A stretch of 64,000 bases of DNA from Linum tenue (taxonomy: Eukaryota; Streptophyta; Magnoliopsida; Malpighiales; Linaceae). Both the position numbers and the translations under genes were made by a program. Under the pieces are notes generated by a model. It saw only the letters and a list, made by a program, of their open reading frames with translations, searched no databases and had not been told where the DNA came from. Of the stretch, positions 52,140-64,000 are shown piece after piece (within the stretch, counting starts at the first letter, position 1; each line of letters begins with the position of its first letter). The DNA lies in NCBI GenBank assembly GCA_946122785.1, contig CAMGYJ010000007.1:42619587-42683586 (forward strand), read 5' to 3'.

Positions 52140-52560
52140 CATCAGGGCTATCAGGGTTGTCAAGGAGGATCGATGGAAGGGCAAAAGTGACGGAGATAAA
52201 GCGATGAGACCTCAACCCCATCCGGCCAGGACGAGATGAGAGACCATCAAACTGACACCAACTATCACCAAAGCGGTGATAAGGGCCCTAGGGAGATTGG
52301 AGTAGGAGGCTAGCTAACTGTTACAAGGCAGTTACAACTGATGGCTATAAAAATAGAAGAAACGAATACTGAAAAGGGTTCCACAACCAAACATTTGACA
52401 CCATATGTCAAACTTTATCATTTCTCTGCAATGTAGCCACGGTCGTAGCTTTTAGTTTATGGAGTTCTCGCTGAATCTCCATAGGAGTAGGAGTAACTTC
52501 ACTTAGTTTTCTCAACCATCAAAAACACCAAACATCCTCGTTTGACCTTTGTTTAGAGTG
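52140..52560 (+). repeat. possible LTR promoter fragment
   Basis: Contiguous with the tandem-repeat tract. A TATA-like GGCTATAAAAATAGAAG lies at about 52343-52359, followed by a transcribed-like region and GTGTGACCCGTGTTATTAATC. This layout is that of a Gypsy-type LTR end. No primer site, partner LTR or coding region was found, so the call is tentative. Confidence 0.35.
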
Positions 52561-53778
52561 GTGTGACCCGTGTTATTAATCATTATTCTAGAAATCAAAG
52601 GTGCATTCATTGAAATCAAACACTAAAGTTGTCTTGGTGGAAAACAAAGTGGAAGCAGGAAATTCACAAAGTATAAAAGGCACATTAAGATGTGATCTAG
52701 GCTAACTAAGAGAAGCTATTATGCTCAGACAATAGTTTCTTGATGAGGTATCATTTAGGATGAGATACCTTCACCCTCGCATACCGTATAGTCCATCGAG
52801 CCGGTTTCTTGCTTCATCTTGCCATTTTCGCAGAACACACACTACGTGCCCCCTTTGATAAAGGACGAAAGAAAGCAAACAACAATCGACAGTGAGACAA
52901 CACGGTTAACTAGACTCGATGTCCCAAACAATGAAACGCAAGGTGAAGCCTCAAACATTATCAGAGTTCCACCATTTTGTTGTGATTTGTGAACTCAGCT
53001 TAATGCTATGAAGGGTATGTGTGTCGTTAACTAAAGCATCTTGATGGAGGGTAATATGTACTATCTACTAACTTCATCTCCAAGATATTGATTGGTTTTC
53101 ACATATTCCAATTTACTCTTTGTAAACACTTCACCATCCATTTTCTTCTCATGCTTCACGATTTCAATAACTGCTCTGTTGCCAAGTTAATTTTCAGTGC
53201 ATCACACAAAGGCTAACTCTACAACTCTGCACCATACATTCATTTATCCAGATTCCCAAGAGCAAAAACCCAGAACCCAGAAAAGAGGCAGATCACCATT
53301 TCCAGCAACTTGCACGGCCTTGGCTCCACAGCTCCTGCACATTTTTACAACATAAAACAGATGCACATAACTCCCATCAGCCACTAAAGGGCCGGCAATT
53401 GGTTTCTGAGATGGAAATCAAAACCGGCTTAAACCAGCCCTTGTTTATGACAAGTTTGGAGAGAGCAATAACATTTTTCAAGAATAAACTTCACCCCACT
53501 GAACTGATGGAGAAGGGAAAACCCTCCAGCGCCTCATTACATTTAGAAGACCAGAAAAAAACGCCAGCCAGCCCAGCCAAGGCCCCAACCAAACCATCCT
53601 GACCGACCCCAACCGAACCCACATGCAAAAACTAATAACTTCTCCTACTACGTACTCAAATGATAAGTAAACCTAAGAGCAGCAGCACTAGCAGAAAAAG
53701 AAACTGGAATTCCCCTTCTCTAACAACACATACAACCCGACCTCCATGGCTCTCTCTCTCCCCTATATTTATGTATGC
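52561..53778. other. spacer and 3' flank of eIF4G
   Basis: No gene recognised. The end next to 53779 is probably eIF4G 3' UTR. Confidence 0.5.
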
Positions 53779-56700
53779 CTAAATAAATCTTTCTAGTATC
53801 CTTGATCTGCTGGGCTGTGGAGGCAAGAAATCCTCCAACCGTAAACTGGATCCGGATTTGACCTCATTCAACCCGCTCTCCCCTTTCTCTGCTTTTATTA
53901 TCTCCAAAGTGCTTCCAAGAACATCTCCAGCTAGCCCAACCTCCAGTAACTGTCCGGCTTCCTCACCGCCTTCCTTTAATATCCGCCCCAACTCCCTCAG
54001 GGGCACCACGTTTTCCACCACAACTCGTCCAAAGACGCGTCCCAGGAATTCTGCAGCTTTAGGGGCATCATTCACAGCGTCCTCCAACGTACTTAGCACC
54101 AACTCGAACCTGCAAATATATCAGTGAAAGTAAAAAAAACCAGCCTTGTGTTCCAGACCCAAAATTCACGACCATTAGTAAGTCTGGGTCACAAGCATTT
54201 TACCCTTGAACAAGCTGGCCTGAAGTCAGTGCTCCGTCGTGAGACCTTGCAAGACTTACAATAAGCTTAGCTAAGAGGTCTCTCTCCATGTCTTTCCTCT
54301 CAAATGAATCTGTGACCCAGAGTGAGATCATTGAAGGATGGAACCCTGGAGAATTCAGGTCTTTAATGCATAGGACTACTTCTCTCTCATCTCGGGCACT
54401 AGAAATCACAAAAGCACAAACAATCAATTACCTTGTCAGATAAGATAGCAGACCGAGCAAAACTGCTACTTCAGCTTGAGTTGTTCAGCTTTAAAGAATA
54501 GAATGTAATATAGATAGCAGAAACCATAATACTTAAAAGTTCCTAAAGCCACAGCAGATCTCATTTAACGAACAACCATGCCCTGAGACTAAAAAGTAAA
54601 GTCCACTGCATCCCCAAGAGATTCCAGAAATTATATCCCACTGATGGCACCTTAAACCTAGTATATCTGCGGATTGCTTGGGACCAATTATTGGTCAGAA
54701 TTCACTCAACTGTTCCATTTGATTCTATGCTCTCTTTTTTTAGCATTATAGGTGAGGTTGGTCTCGAGCTTTGATTTAGGTTTGGTGGATTCTACAATTC
54801 TTTCACAGTAATGGAAATATATCAATTAGCTACATATACAACCCAAGTAACATATGAAGCATGTTCAAGAACAAAATAACAGCACACCACAAAAACCAAG
54901 TGCTATGCCGAACTCTCCCATATACGTATTCAAAATATTATATGTGTATCCTATCCTGACTGAAGAATGAGGCTGGCAAAAGAGCAACTTAAAAGAGAGA
55001 CACAAGGGAAAAAAGCATTTCAAAGTTTTATACAAGCGATCGAGGCAGAAAAATAATCTGCTCTGCTAATGAAAAAGGCACCTAGCCTATATGGTCTTGC
55101 TCGAGAATGACTTTCAACCAACACAAAGGGCTGGCCTGACATGACAATATTGCCATAATTGGCAAAGGACATCCCTTAACTAACCAAGAACAGGCTTGTC
55201 AAAACATTGTCATGGAAACTGGAGCTAAGCTACTAATGTTTATGGCACTGGGAGTGGGACATAAAAAGAACATGAGGTAGTAATAATAATGTAATATACC
55301 AGTTGGGCGAAAAACCTTCAATATGGCAATTAACAAATAGAATAGTAAGGATCAAGATGGTTCAGATAACCCAGATAACTTTTCAAGTTAAATAAAATTC
55401 ACAGCAAGAAGCTAGCAGATCTAGCTACTTAGCAGAAAGCATGCCAATGCCGAGTTAATGCTGCATAAAAAGAATGCAACGTACACAGTTTTGAAGGTGA
55501 GAAACTATACCTGTAGAATTCTTTGATAGCTGCCATTGACATATCTCTTAGGCGTTCCTCAGGCCATGCATTTTCTGAAGGTGCATTATGGCTATCAATA
55601 GGAGCCTGTGATGGAGAAGGTAGTGATGCAGCATGAGATCTATCAGAATCACGATCCATATTTCGAGCATCCCTGCTAACATGATTTACATTACGATCTT
55701 GGGGCACGTTAGATCTATCAGGAACATATCTCGGCATTAGATCTTCCCTTGGGGCATAAATAGGACGCTCTGACACACCGCTAAAACCATTCAAACCAGA
55801 TCCCACTCTTCTAGAGTCACCGGGTGATGCAGAAATATCAGTCAAAGGACTTGCTGCAATTGCAGCAGGTGACCCTCTAATCGACATTCCTCTAGCAAGG
55901 CCACCTTGTGGACCCAAAGTTATAGAGTCGTCGCCAAGTGGTCTTTGAGGCAAGGGAACTGATAAGGCCGACTGTCTATCATCATTAGTATGCCGAACAT
56001 CCTGACTTGGGAATCCACGTGAACTGGGGAAACCATGAAAACCACCCATTTGAGAATTTGGAGAAGGGTGCATAGATGACCCTCTGGGGCCAAAATCCAT
56101 TGTTCCCCTTCTTGCAGGCGTACTAGGATTGCGAGAACCCCTGCCGCCTTGATGCTGTCTTTCCTGAGCAGCATCCCTGTGCACTTCATCAATCTTTTTT
56201 GGCCCTTCGACCTTCCTTCTCTGTTGCCATTTGTTCCTCCTAAGATCTATAGAATCCTTCAACATGAATCTAACCCTCGACGATAGTTTCATGTTATTTG
56301 ATAACTTTGACATCCTGTCAAAATAAGCATCCATATGCTCCTTCGCTTTCGGATGATCTATCATCTCACCAATGGTGCTCATCAACTTACATAATGCTTC
56401 CACATCCTCCTCATCAGGATTCTGATACTGGCCCAACAACTTTTTGATGCACTCATGCATTATTCTCTCTGTCAACATCTTCTTCTTGTATAGCTCTCCT
56501 ATCAACCGTATATTACCAAGCATTCTTCTTCGAGCATTCACCCTTTTTTCTTCCCTTGCCTCTGCTGACAGTTTGGTCTCTCCCTCCTCATCAGCTTTAT
56601 TAGCTTCTTCTTCCTCTTTTTCTCCCCTCTCAAATTCCTCCTGACACTTGTTCAGAAGTAGTCTCTTGAATGTTATTTTTTCATTATCTTCAGTGAAATC

Positions 56701-59700
56701 AGGCAAATCCCCAGCCATATGATAGCAAAAGTTGGCATACATTTCGCAGAAGGTAGGCTCCATCAAAGCTTTGTCAAAAATCTGAGAGATAACGCCTGTT
56801 AGAGTGACTGCATTGTCAATGTTAACAGCCTTCACTTGCTCAAAAAGCTTCTCGAAATTTTGAGGTGTGAGCTTGTTCAAAATGGCCTTCAGTTGCCTCT
56901 GCTTGGCCTGTTCTTCATCAGTTACTTTACCAACTTCATACTTTCGCTCAGCTCTGTGCATCACCTGTAATGGAGTCTGCGGAGAAGGAATTAATCCCTT
57001 CTGGAAATTAGTAGCACGCTGCCACCTGTCACCATCAGGGCTGTTCCTGGACATTCCTTGAGCACCCACTGATTGCATTGGCCCAGATAATATTCCTCCA
57101 GCATACTGCATTGGGCTCTGAGCTCGTGGATTCCTCAAGACACCAAAATTTCCAGCTTGACCAGGTCGGACGCCCATATTTGCTGCATAACCTATATCTA
57201 CACGCAGATCTCTCCCTGAGCCATAATGACCAGGTTGTTTGTTCCACCTGTCGTCATCACCCATGTTTCCACCTCGCCGGTCCATTCTCGATCCACTGTT
57301 TGACCTATCCACAACTCTTCCAGAGCTAGTATATGATTCACGATCGACGAGATGAGAGACATTTGGACCCATCAAGGCATCTGCTATATCTGCTGTAATT
57401 TCAAAACCCTCAGGAAGATCAGTACATTGTTCAGAAAATTTCAGGAGAAAGTCTCTGGAATATTTCTTGTCTACGTTTCCATTTTCATCCTGCTGCAACA
57501 AACTGGCCCCAGGTCGCTTTCCACTGTCAACGCTTTCCAACTTCGGTGTGGAGATGTCAGCAGCATCTTCCCAGTCTTCAGGTTCGGGTTTACTTGATGC
57601 TCCTCTATCACTTGGTGTCGAACCCACAGGAAGAGAATCATCAGCAGTTGCATCCTTTATGCTAGTACTAGTGGGCATACCAGTTGTAGTCTCTGTAGAA
57701 CTGACACTCTCTTGCTTTTCTTCAGGACCTTTATAAGCCATATAGAGGTCAGAAGTTGTACCAGCTGCATCTGCTTTCTGAAGAATTTCTTTCCTCTTCT
57801 TCTTCCCTTTACCAGCATTACTCTTTGATCTACTCAATTCATAGGTTTTTTCCACATAACCAGATTGTCCATAGTCCTCTCCCTGCTTCAACCCTGACTC
57901 ACAGTCAACAAGCTGATTCACTGTACTTGATCTAACACCAGAATCGCCACTGTCAGTGGCTATATTGGTATCGTTTACATTGCCCAAAGTTTCGTCACCA
58001 TCCAACTTCATAACAACTGATGAACTGAAACTACTGGATGAGGTAATATCTTTTTCATCTGCTGTCTTGGTAATTTCTGTATGGCAAGTCACAGGTTCAT
58101 TCTGTACTTCATGTGCAATTTCTACAGTAGGAGCCTCATTGCCAGAATTCATTGATGGCAAATCAGTTTTCTCCAGGGCATTATTCACAATGTCTGCAAA
58201 CGTTGAAGTTGCTGCTGATGACGTAACGGAACTGCTTTCATCCAATTTAGCAACATTGGGTAATTCACTTTCTCCTTTTTCTATCGCCCCTAGAGTCTCA
58301 GTTGTATTAAGAACACTGGGGATGTTAGTTGCACCTCCAGTATCAGAAGTTTCAAGAGGAATCCCACTAGTACCAACTCCAACATTTCCAAACGTGGCTT
58401 CTGTAAGATCCGACTTTGAAGCATTCATCATCAGTGTTGATTCCTTGTTTGGATCAGTTAAACCATCAGTGGCTACTGAAGCGGACAAACTCGAAGCTGC
58501 AGTAGTTTTCACACCAACCTGTACAAAACGATGCAAGTAGAATTCAAGAAAGTATATAATTGTTTAAAACAAAATACTATCAATACTTAATGAAAATGCC
58601 ATCTCAAGAATTAAATGGATTGAGACAAACCTCATGCTGGGGCGGAACATATTCTTTTTTCACTGGCTTTTTCTGATTGTCCTTTATGGAATTGGATCTG
58701 CTAAGGTTCTCCTTCGTCTTCACTTCAGCATTTGTAGTGCCTGGTGCTAATCCCTCAGAATGATCAGACGAGGCAGCAGAGAGAGGATTGGGAAACACAA
58801 CATTACCAGTGGATGAAGCAGGATCTTTAGCTGATACCGTCAATGCTTTAGATCCAGAAGTCTCAGTCCCGAGAGTCACTTGTTGTAAGGAGCTCCCAGA
58901 CTGAGTCTCCACTCGAGAGTGAAGTGAGACAACTTCAGAGGGCTTGGATGACTTTTGCAACCCACTTTTATCAGTAGCAGAAAAGCTATTAGCTGAAGGT
59001 TGAGAAGCCGTAACAGATGGGTTGACAAATGAGACATTTTGTGGGGCCTGGTTAACAGGATAGCTGAATCTAGGTGGCTGAGTCCCAGGAGGAACTTGGC
59101 CACTGGTCAACGGCAAAGAACCTGGAGGGGGATAATATAGATTACTGGCATTAAAAGAGGTAGGGAAATAGTTAATTGTATGAGAAGGTGGATAAGATGG
59201 TATAGGCTGGGATTGAGGAGGCATGTTAGGATGAGCCCTCATGCCTGATGTTCCACCATCTCCATATACATCTGTTCGCTTATCCAGCCTCAGCTCCTCG
59301 TGAGTCTTTGGATCAGTAATTTTCACAGTTGTTTTCCTCGGACCGCCAAACTTCCCTCCCTGCTGTTGTTGATACTGTGGGGACATACCAATACCTAAGT
59401 TCCCTAACTGAGGAGGCAGTGGATGACCCATTTGAGTTGTAAAACTCATGCTCTGGCCTTGGTGCATGAGGCCTTGAGCTTGCATTGGGTGGTGTTGAAG
59501 ACCTTGAACAAACATTGGCTGCTGGACCTGGGGGGAATTTCCCATGGCTAACGGTATGGGGATAGGCACTTGAAGAGAAGCTCCTGTGACACCCTGTGAC
59601 TGCATTTGAGGGCTTGGCCCGCCAAACTGCACAGGTACTTGTGGCTGGGGAAACGGCATCTGGACGGAGGTCATAGGAATCTGAAGAACCGAAGACTTTT

Positions 59701-61308
59701 GTGTTTGGCTTACAGGTGGTGAAGGCAAGATCTGTGTGTCCTTCTTGGTCTTGGGAGTCAAATGAGATTCCACTATATTTGATTGGTCAGCAGAGACAGT
59801 ATCCTTTGGTAGTGGCTGCTTTGGTATTGGATTTGGTAATGAAGGAGCAGATCTATATGCATCATGGCGTGCCTGCAAGTTCATAGATTAAAATCGATTT
59901 TGTATGTTCGTGAGGGATTCTAGAGAGGCAGATTCCCAAATAAAGTGGGGGAAATCTACAGTACACTACAGTTATAGAAAGATGTAAATTTCATCTAGCA
60001 GGAAGCCTCTGTTATCAATAAGCAAAATAAATTGGCACTCGCTAAAATCTATTACTAGAGTGAGGGGGGAAAACAAAAGAAGAATGGACCTGGTCGTGCT
60101 TCTGCTCATCCAAGTTTGGGGGAGCTGAGTTAGTTCGAGCAGGAATCTACATCACAATGCTTCTTTTCAGACTGGTGCGCAAAAAATTATAAAAGCCAGC
60201 ACAGCACAAGTGTAGTGAAATACCTGCATCCCGTTCATAAAACCAGGACTTATGGACCCAAACTGAAATGGGAATGACTTGGGCACATCACCTGGAAGCA
60301 TACGAGACCATGTTAGGGATGAGGAGTGCCAACGACAAACAGAGAGCTGAAGTACGATTAACAGAGCATACCAACTCATAGCATAAAGAACAGATACTTA
60401 CCCTTGACAGGTGTAGCCGGTGTACCGCTATCGGGGGTCAAGGCGGAAGATTGAGAAGTTGGAGCCTTTGGAACTGGCCGGGTGCTCCTCTGTGAAACTG
60501 GAGCCTCAGTTGGCCTAGCAACCTCATTTGCAGCTGTCCCGGCAGAATGACCTGACCATGATACATCAACAAAACCATAAAACAACTGGCAGTGGCTAGA
60601 GGTGCAGAAATGAAACAAAACGTTCGTTCATGATAACAATAACAATTATATATTAACCAACACACAAAAAAGCAGCCAGCTTTATCCCCACTCGTTATTC
60701 CTGAAAGTAATTGGCTTTGAGCGATCAAACATACCTTGTAATGGGGGTTGAACACGAGCGCCATTCTGCACATTATGGGCCGAAACAGCACTGGCGTAAT
60801 CGGGAGAATTAGCTGCTGGTGCGTTCACCCTCGATTGTCCACCATGAGCATTGGTAGGTTTTTTAAAACTGATGCCAGAATCGACAAAAGAAATGGGGGA
60901 GAAAAAATGATGAGGTAAACAAAGCAAAATTCATACAAACCCTAACGGATAAAAGCAGAAATCGCTCAGTGAAGGACTTCAACGAACAAATGAACCCATC
61001 AATTTAAGGATCAGAAATTGAGAACCGAATGAATGAACAAACAAAAAAAAAAGGAAGGAAGCAATACAGAGAACACAAAACAATCCAAATTCATAACGAG
61101 AAGAGAAGAGGCAAGTGAGTGAACCGGAATACCTGCGGTTGGAAGAGAGATTAGATGAGGAGGACGGTGAAGGGGCGGGGCCGGCGCCGCCGCCTCTACC
61201 GTGAGGAGGGCCGCCTGAGGTGTTCCGCTGCTGATTGAAGCTGGCGGATCGCCCTGATTTCCGAAACTGGGTATCACTCCTATCCGACCTGGATTGATTG
61301 AAGGACAT
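53779..61308 (-). CDS. EIF4G: eukaryotic translation initiation factor 4G
   Basis: Scaffold of the cap-binding complex that joins eIF4E, eIF4A and eIF3. Nine coding exons close in phase to 1786 residues: 61308-61133, 60868-60735, 60551-60402, 60291-60224, 60146-60090, 59872-58631, 58518-55511, 54398-54204, 54109-53779. The N-terminus MSFNQSRSDRSD is followed by Gly/Ser/Gln/Pro-rich disordered sequence. The eIF4E-binding motif is K-K-Y-S-R-D-F-L-L-K-F near residue 961 (Y-x4-L-hydrophobic). The MIF4G domain spans about 1150-1375, from KAILNKLTPQNFEKL to the RRNKWQQRR region. A single MA3 domain starts at about 1598 and ends near 1710, before an acidic-hydrophobic C-tail. Length fits plant eIF4G (Arabidopsis about 1727, recalled) and exceeds eIFiso4G. 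A 1.1-kb intron (54399-55510) holds no gene. Confidence 0.95.
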
Positions 61309-61350
61309 ATATCCGTACGCTTAGGAATCCCCCTCGCTCGGTTTTGGTAC

Positions 61351-61551
61351 CTATAAGGGAAAGCAGATCGAGCTAGAGGAATCAAAAAACCATACCCAGA
61401 AACAACATGCGGAAAACTGTAAACAGGATGAATCGAAAAGACTGAAAACAAAAGCCAGGTAGAGGGAAACAGAAACCAAACCAAAAAAATAAAAAAATAA
61501 AGAGGAAAATAATTGAACTGAGAAGACGATTCAGTACGGTAAGTAACCTAC
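61351..61551 (-). other. 5' UTR intron of eIF4G
   Basis: On the minus strand a strong donor (CGAAAG/GTAGGT) at 61551 and an acceptor (CTTATAG/GTACC) at 61351 frame a 201-bp T-rich intron, 42 bases upstream of the ATG. Leader introns often raise expression of plant housekeeping genes. Confidence 0.6.
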
Positions 61552-61925
61552 CTTTCGAGAGTGGAGAGTGAAGATTGTTGTGGGTGGGAAGAAGGGGGAG
61601 AGAGAAATTAGGGTTTTAATGGACGGTCATGGGATGGGGAGGGGGGAAGAGATAGTCGAATAGGAAGGAAGAAAGGGAGGAAGGAAGAAGGGGAAGCCAA
61701 AAAAACGAACAATTAGGAGAGAAAAGAAGGAAAAAGGAAGAGAGGTTAGTTTTGGTAAAAGAGTGAGAAGTTTAATTTGGAGGAGAGAGAGAGCGGTCAA
61801 AAGGGGCAGTAGGTTTTTTAGGATTCGAATAGGTCGGGTCTCCGGATCGGAGTGGAGTGCTCTTCGCTTATTTCTTCTATTTCTACATTCTCCTCATCTT
61901 TCTTCATTTTCCTTTTTCATCCCCC

Positions 61926-61944
61926 ACTCTCTCTCTCTCTCTCT
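61926..61944. repeat. (CT)n microsatellite
   Basis: About nine CT units upstream of the eIF4G leader, in a region that is strongly purine-rich between 61650 and 61800. Confidence 0.8.
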
Positions 61945-62299
61945 TATATTTTCTTGTTTTGTTAATTTTTGGAAGCAAATTTTGGTCCACTCAATTTGGT
62001 TTGTTGGGTTGGACATTTGAGTTTTTTTAATAGAGGCTTTTTGTTTAGAGATTGTTTGATGGAGTAGTTACTATAAAATTGCAATTGGAGTATGGAGATT
62101 TCTACACTTGACCCAAATAGTTGGAGCTTCAAAGTGATGTCTTCGGTTGGTAGGTTCTGAAACGTTAGCGTATCTCAAGTTGATTTTTTTTTTTTTGGTT
62201 AGAAGATACTCGTTGTCCATGAGATTTCATAAATATGAAAAAGCAACTACACATGGAGTTTAAATGAGCGCAACCAAGCGTCAAGATCAAAACAATAAC

Positions 62300-62915
62300 A
62301 ACCCATCGTAAACAAGCTGAGAGCTTTCTCACAACTCTATGAGCAGCTACGTTCTCACTCTGAAGTATAAAATGAATCTAACAATTAAGTTGCTCATACA
62401 AGAGAGAGTGAACCTCTAATAAGACAGCACCACTGACTTCACTCTACGTTAACTTGTCGAGAAATTTGCTTATTAGGTGTCTCCCCCCCCCCCTCAATCA
62501 AAATGGTTCTCAGCCCCCAACCTTTATGCCAGATGAGAGCATCCCTCAAAGCCAAAAGTTCTACCACCGAAGGATTGTATATACCTAGATAGCACATTCA
62601 TCCGACTGCAAGCAATTCCCCAGTGTTATCAAACAAAACTACACCCCCAGTTCCATGGAATCAATGCAGTCAAAATCGCGATTTAAAACTTAAAAACTTA
62701 CGATTTTACCTTTTTGGCTCGCCAAAACGCTTCTACGTATAATCGTGATTTCTCCTTACAAATGTAGTCAAAATCTACGTTTGAAAACTTAAAAGCTTAC
62801 GGTTTTACGCTTGTAAGTCACCCAACCGTTTCTAGGTAGAATCGCGCTTTTAACTGCATTGCATGGAATGATTTCTGGGATGCACCATCGAATTGTATCA
62901 CAAATTCAAATGCCC
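62300..62915 (-). pseudogene. RNase H-like (RVT_3) retroelement remnant
   Basis: On the minus strand a frame near 62910-62866 gives F-V-I-Q-F-D-G-A-S-Q-K-S-F-H. After a 200-bp insertion the sequence continues G-T-G-G-V-V-L-F-D-N-T-G-E-L-L-A-V, then V-E-L-L-A-L-R-D-A-L-I-W in another frame near 62580-62540, and a late N-V-A-A-H-R-V-V-R-K near 62350. These are, in order, the first Asp strand, the GG-turn strand, the Glu helix and the final N-x-A-H helix of plant RNase H-like domains found in LINE elements. Several frameshifts and stops. Without the insertion the two first strands join directly. Confidence 0.6.
62662..62861. mobile_element. 200-bp hAT-type MITE
   Basis: Exact 8-bp duplication CATGGAAT at 62654-62661 and 62862-62869. 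Ends CAATGCAGTCAAAATCGCG and (reverse complement) CAATGCAGTTAAAAGCGCG. The interior is two direct half-copies of about 97 bp starting TGCAGTCAAAATC and TGTAGTCAAAATC. It interrupts the RNase H remnant. Confidence 0.88.
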
Positions 62916-64000
62916 CCTAATTGACATGTGACCTCAAAGCACCTGCAGGAACCCGATTTTCCTCACTCTTATATCACCCCCAAGGTCTACTGCTCCTAAA
63001 ACGGTAATTGCATTTGACTTAAGACTCTCAACAAGTATCGGAAACCCTCAAAGAAAATCACATTACACGACTTCCAAATCCTCCAAACCCCACACTGGAT
63101 TTTAATCCTTGTCGTGGGGTCTGTCACCTCAAGTAGGTATCAGCTTATGGGCTATTGTGGCTCTAACTTCTAAGGTCAATATGAGTCTATTTTCCTATTA
63201 CGTAAAAAAATAAAGAAATGAATATTTTTCGTTGTAAAAGTCGTTCCAATTATTCCCACAACTATCAATTTACTCTTTCCTAACATTGATTAAAACTCCT
63301 TCCACTTTCTTTTATTTGTTTCTCAGTTGCCCATCTTTTTCAATTCCAACCTTTTCACTCTCTCATCTCAAACTCCCTAATCGAAACTCCCTTCCACCTT
63401 CTTGGTTCCTTTTCTTGGCTATCCACTTCCTTCAACTACAACCATGTCTATTTTGTTCTCAAGGTCAAAAATTATATCGGCCAAATTTGTCTTCCTTCCA
63501 CAACACTATTGTTGCAAAGAGAATTATTCAAAGGAGGGATTGCAAGATTCACATGACTTGGAAATTTGATACTCATGTAATGTTCCTCCTTTCTTCCATT
63601 ACGCACTTGTCAAATTCTGTCAATAGTGTATGTATTTGATTGGAACATTAGTCTTCTTCCAACATGCATATCTCAAAGTTACTAGTATGTAGAGTACTAG
63701 GTTCATTTCGATTGTATTTTATATTTATGGTTTTTAGTAAAGAGTCAGTATTGTTAGGCTTTTACCATTATTCAATTTTTTCTCGAGCTTGGTCAATTCT
63801 CTGGAGTGGTTTCTTTTTGTACGAACTATTAAGGAATTGTGCTTTTTTGTTTCTTTTATGGGTTTGTAGTTTATTCAGTTTTTTGGTATTCATAATGGGG
63901 TTGTGTTTGTTCTATAGTCAGATTTGAGTGATTGAAATAAATGGATGTGAGATTAAATGTAACCAGATTCGACATCAAAACATTTCCTAAGTGAATATGG
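62916..64000. other. AT-rich spacer to window end
   Basis: No gene recognised. Small frames at 63286 and 63664 are hydrophobic or Ser/Phe-rich without family features and look like chance. Confidence 0.5.

Noticed and set aside
50758..52640. Complete solo LTR call
   Set aside because: No TG/CA borders with matching 5-bp flanks could be found, so only repeat and LTR-like fragment entries were kept.
57956..58540. 194-residue plus-strand frame in the eIF4G large exon
   Set aside because: Antisense to a phase-consistent 1002-codon exon with known eIF4G features around it.

Overview
The window is nuclear DNA of a flowering plant, most likely a eudicot. The genes have many short introns with AT-rich interiors and the proteins are plant-specific (plastid acyl-ACP synthetase, plastid outer-envelope TPR protein, KIN-12 kinesin). 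Long AT-rich intergenic stretches are full of plant transposons. I cannot name the species. I assembled spliced coding sequences by hand from frame continuity, GT/GC-AG junctions and family similarity recalled from memory. No alignment or database search was possible.

Layout. 1-3.4 kb: the 5' part of a Ty1/copia retrotransposon on the minus strand, running off the left edge, with a hAT element just outside or in its LTR. 4.3-5.75 kb: a plus-strand kelch-like beta-propeller gene. 6.9-8.4 kb: a Pack-MULE (long-TIR Mutator-like element with a 10-bp target duplication) carrying a piece of a 4CL-like acyl-activating-enzyme gene with its introns. 9.5-13.8 kb: a complete 18-exon acyl-ACP synthetase gene (AAE15/16 type). 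14.7-18.2 kb: an RHF2A-type RING-H2 ubiquitin ligase. 19-25 kb: hAT, TRIM-like, LINE and MITE remnants, then a small GC-rich single-exon gene of an uncharacterised Cys-rich family (25.1-25.7 kb). 26-31 kb: more DNA transposons. 31.8-35.8 kb: OEP61. 36.4-38.5 kb: decayed and nested MITEs. 38.7-40.0 kb: mitochondrial ribosomal protein bL32m, plus strand. 40.8-48.3 kb: a KIN-12E-type kinesin with 22 coding exons, two of whose introns appear to start with GC. 48.6-53.8 kb: hAT element and a degenerate tandem-repeat tract. 53.8-61.6 kb: a full-length eIF4G gene. 62-64 kb: an RNase H-like retroelement remnant split by a 200-bp MITE.

The genes are housekeeping or cell-biological genes with separate promoters, not one pathway. 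The links I can support are a recalled microsynteny (the acyl-ACP synthetase, RHF and OEP61 genes are linked in pairs in Arabidopsis) and the clear exon-by-exon integrity of the six multi-exon genes amid dense transposon debris. I did not find a convincing new biological system. The most notable items are the Pack-MULE, a second Mutator-like element with a copia RT scrap inside it, the two GC-AG introns, the TRIM-like element, and at least seven DNA transposons with exact 8- or 10-bp target duplications.
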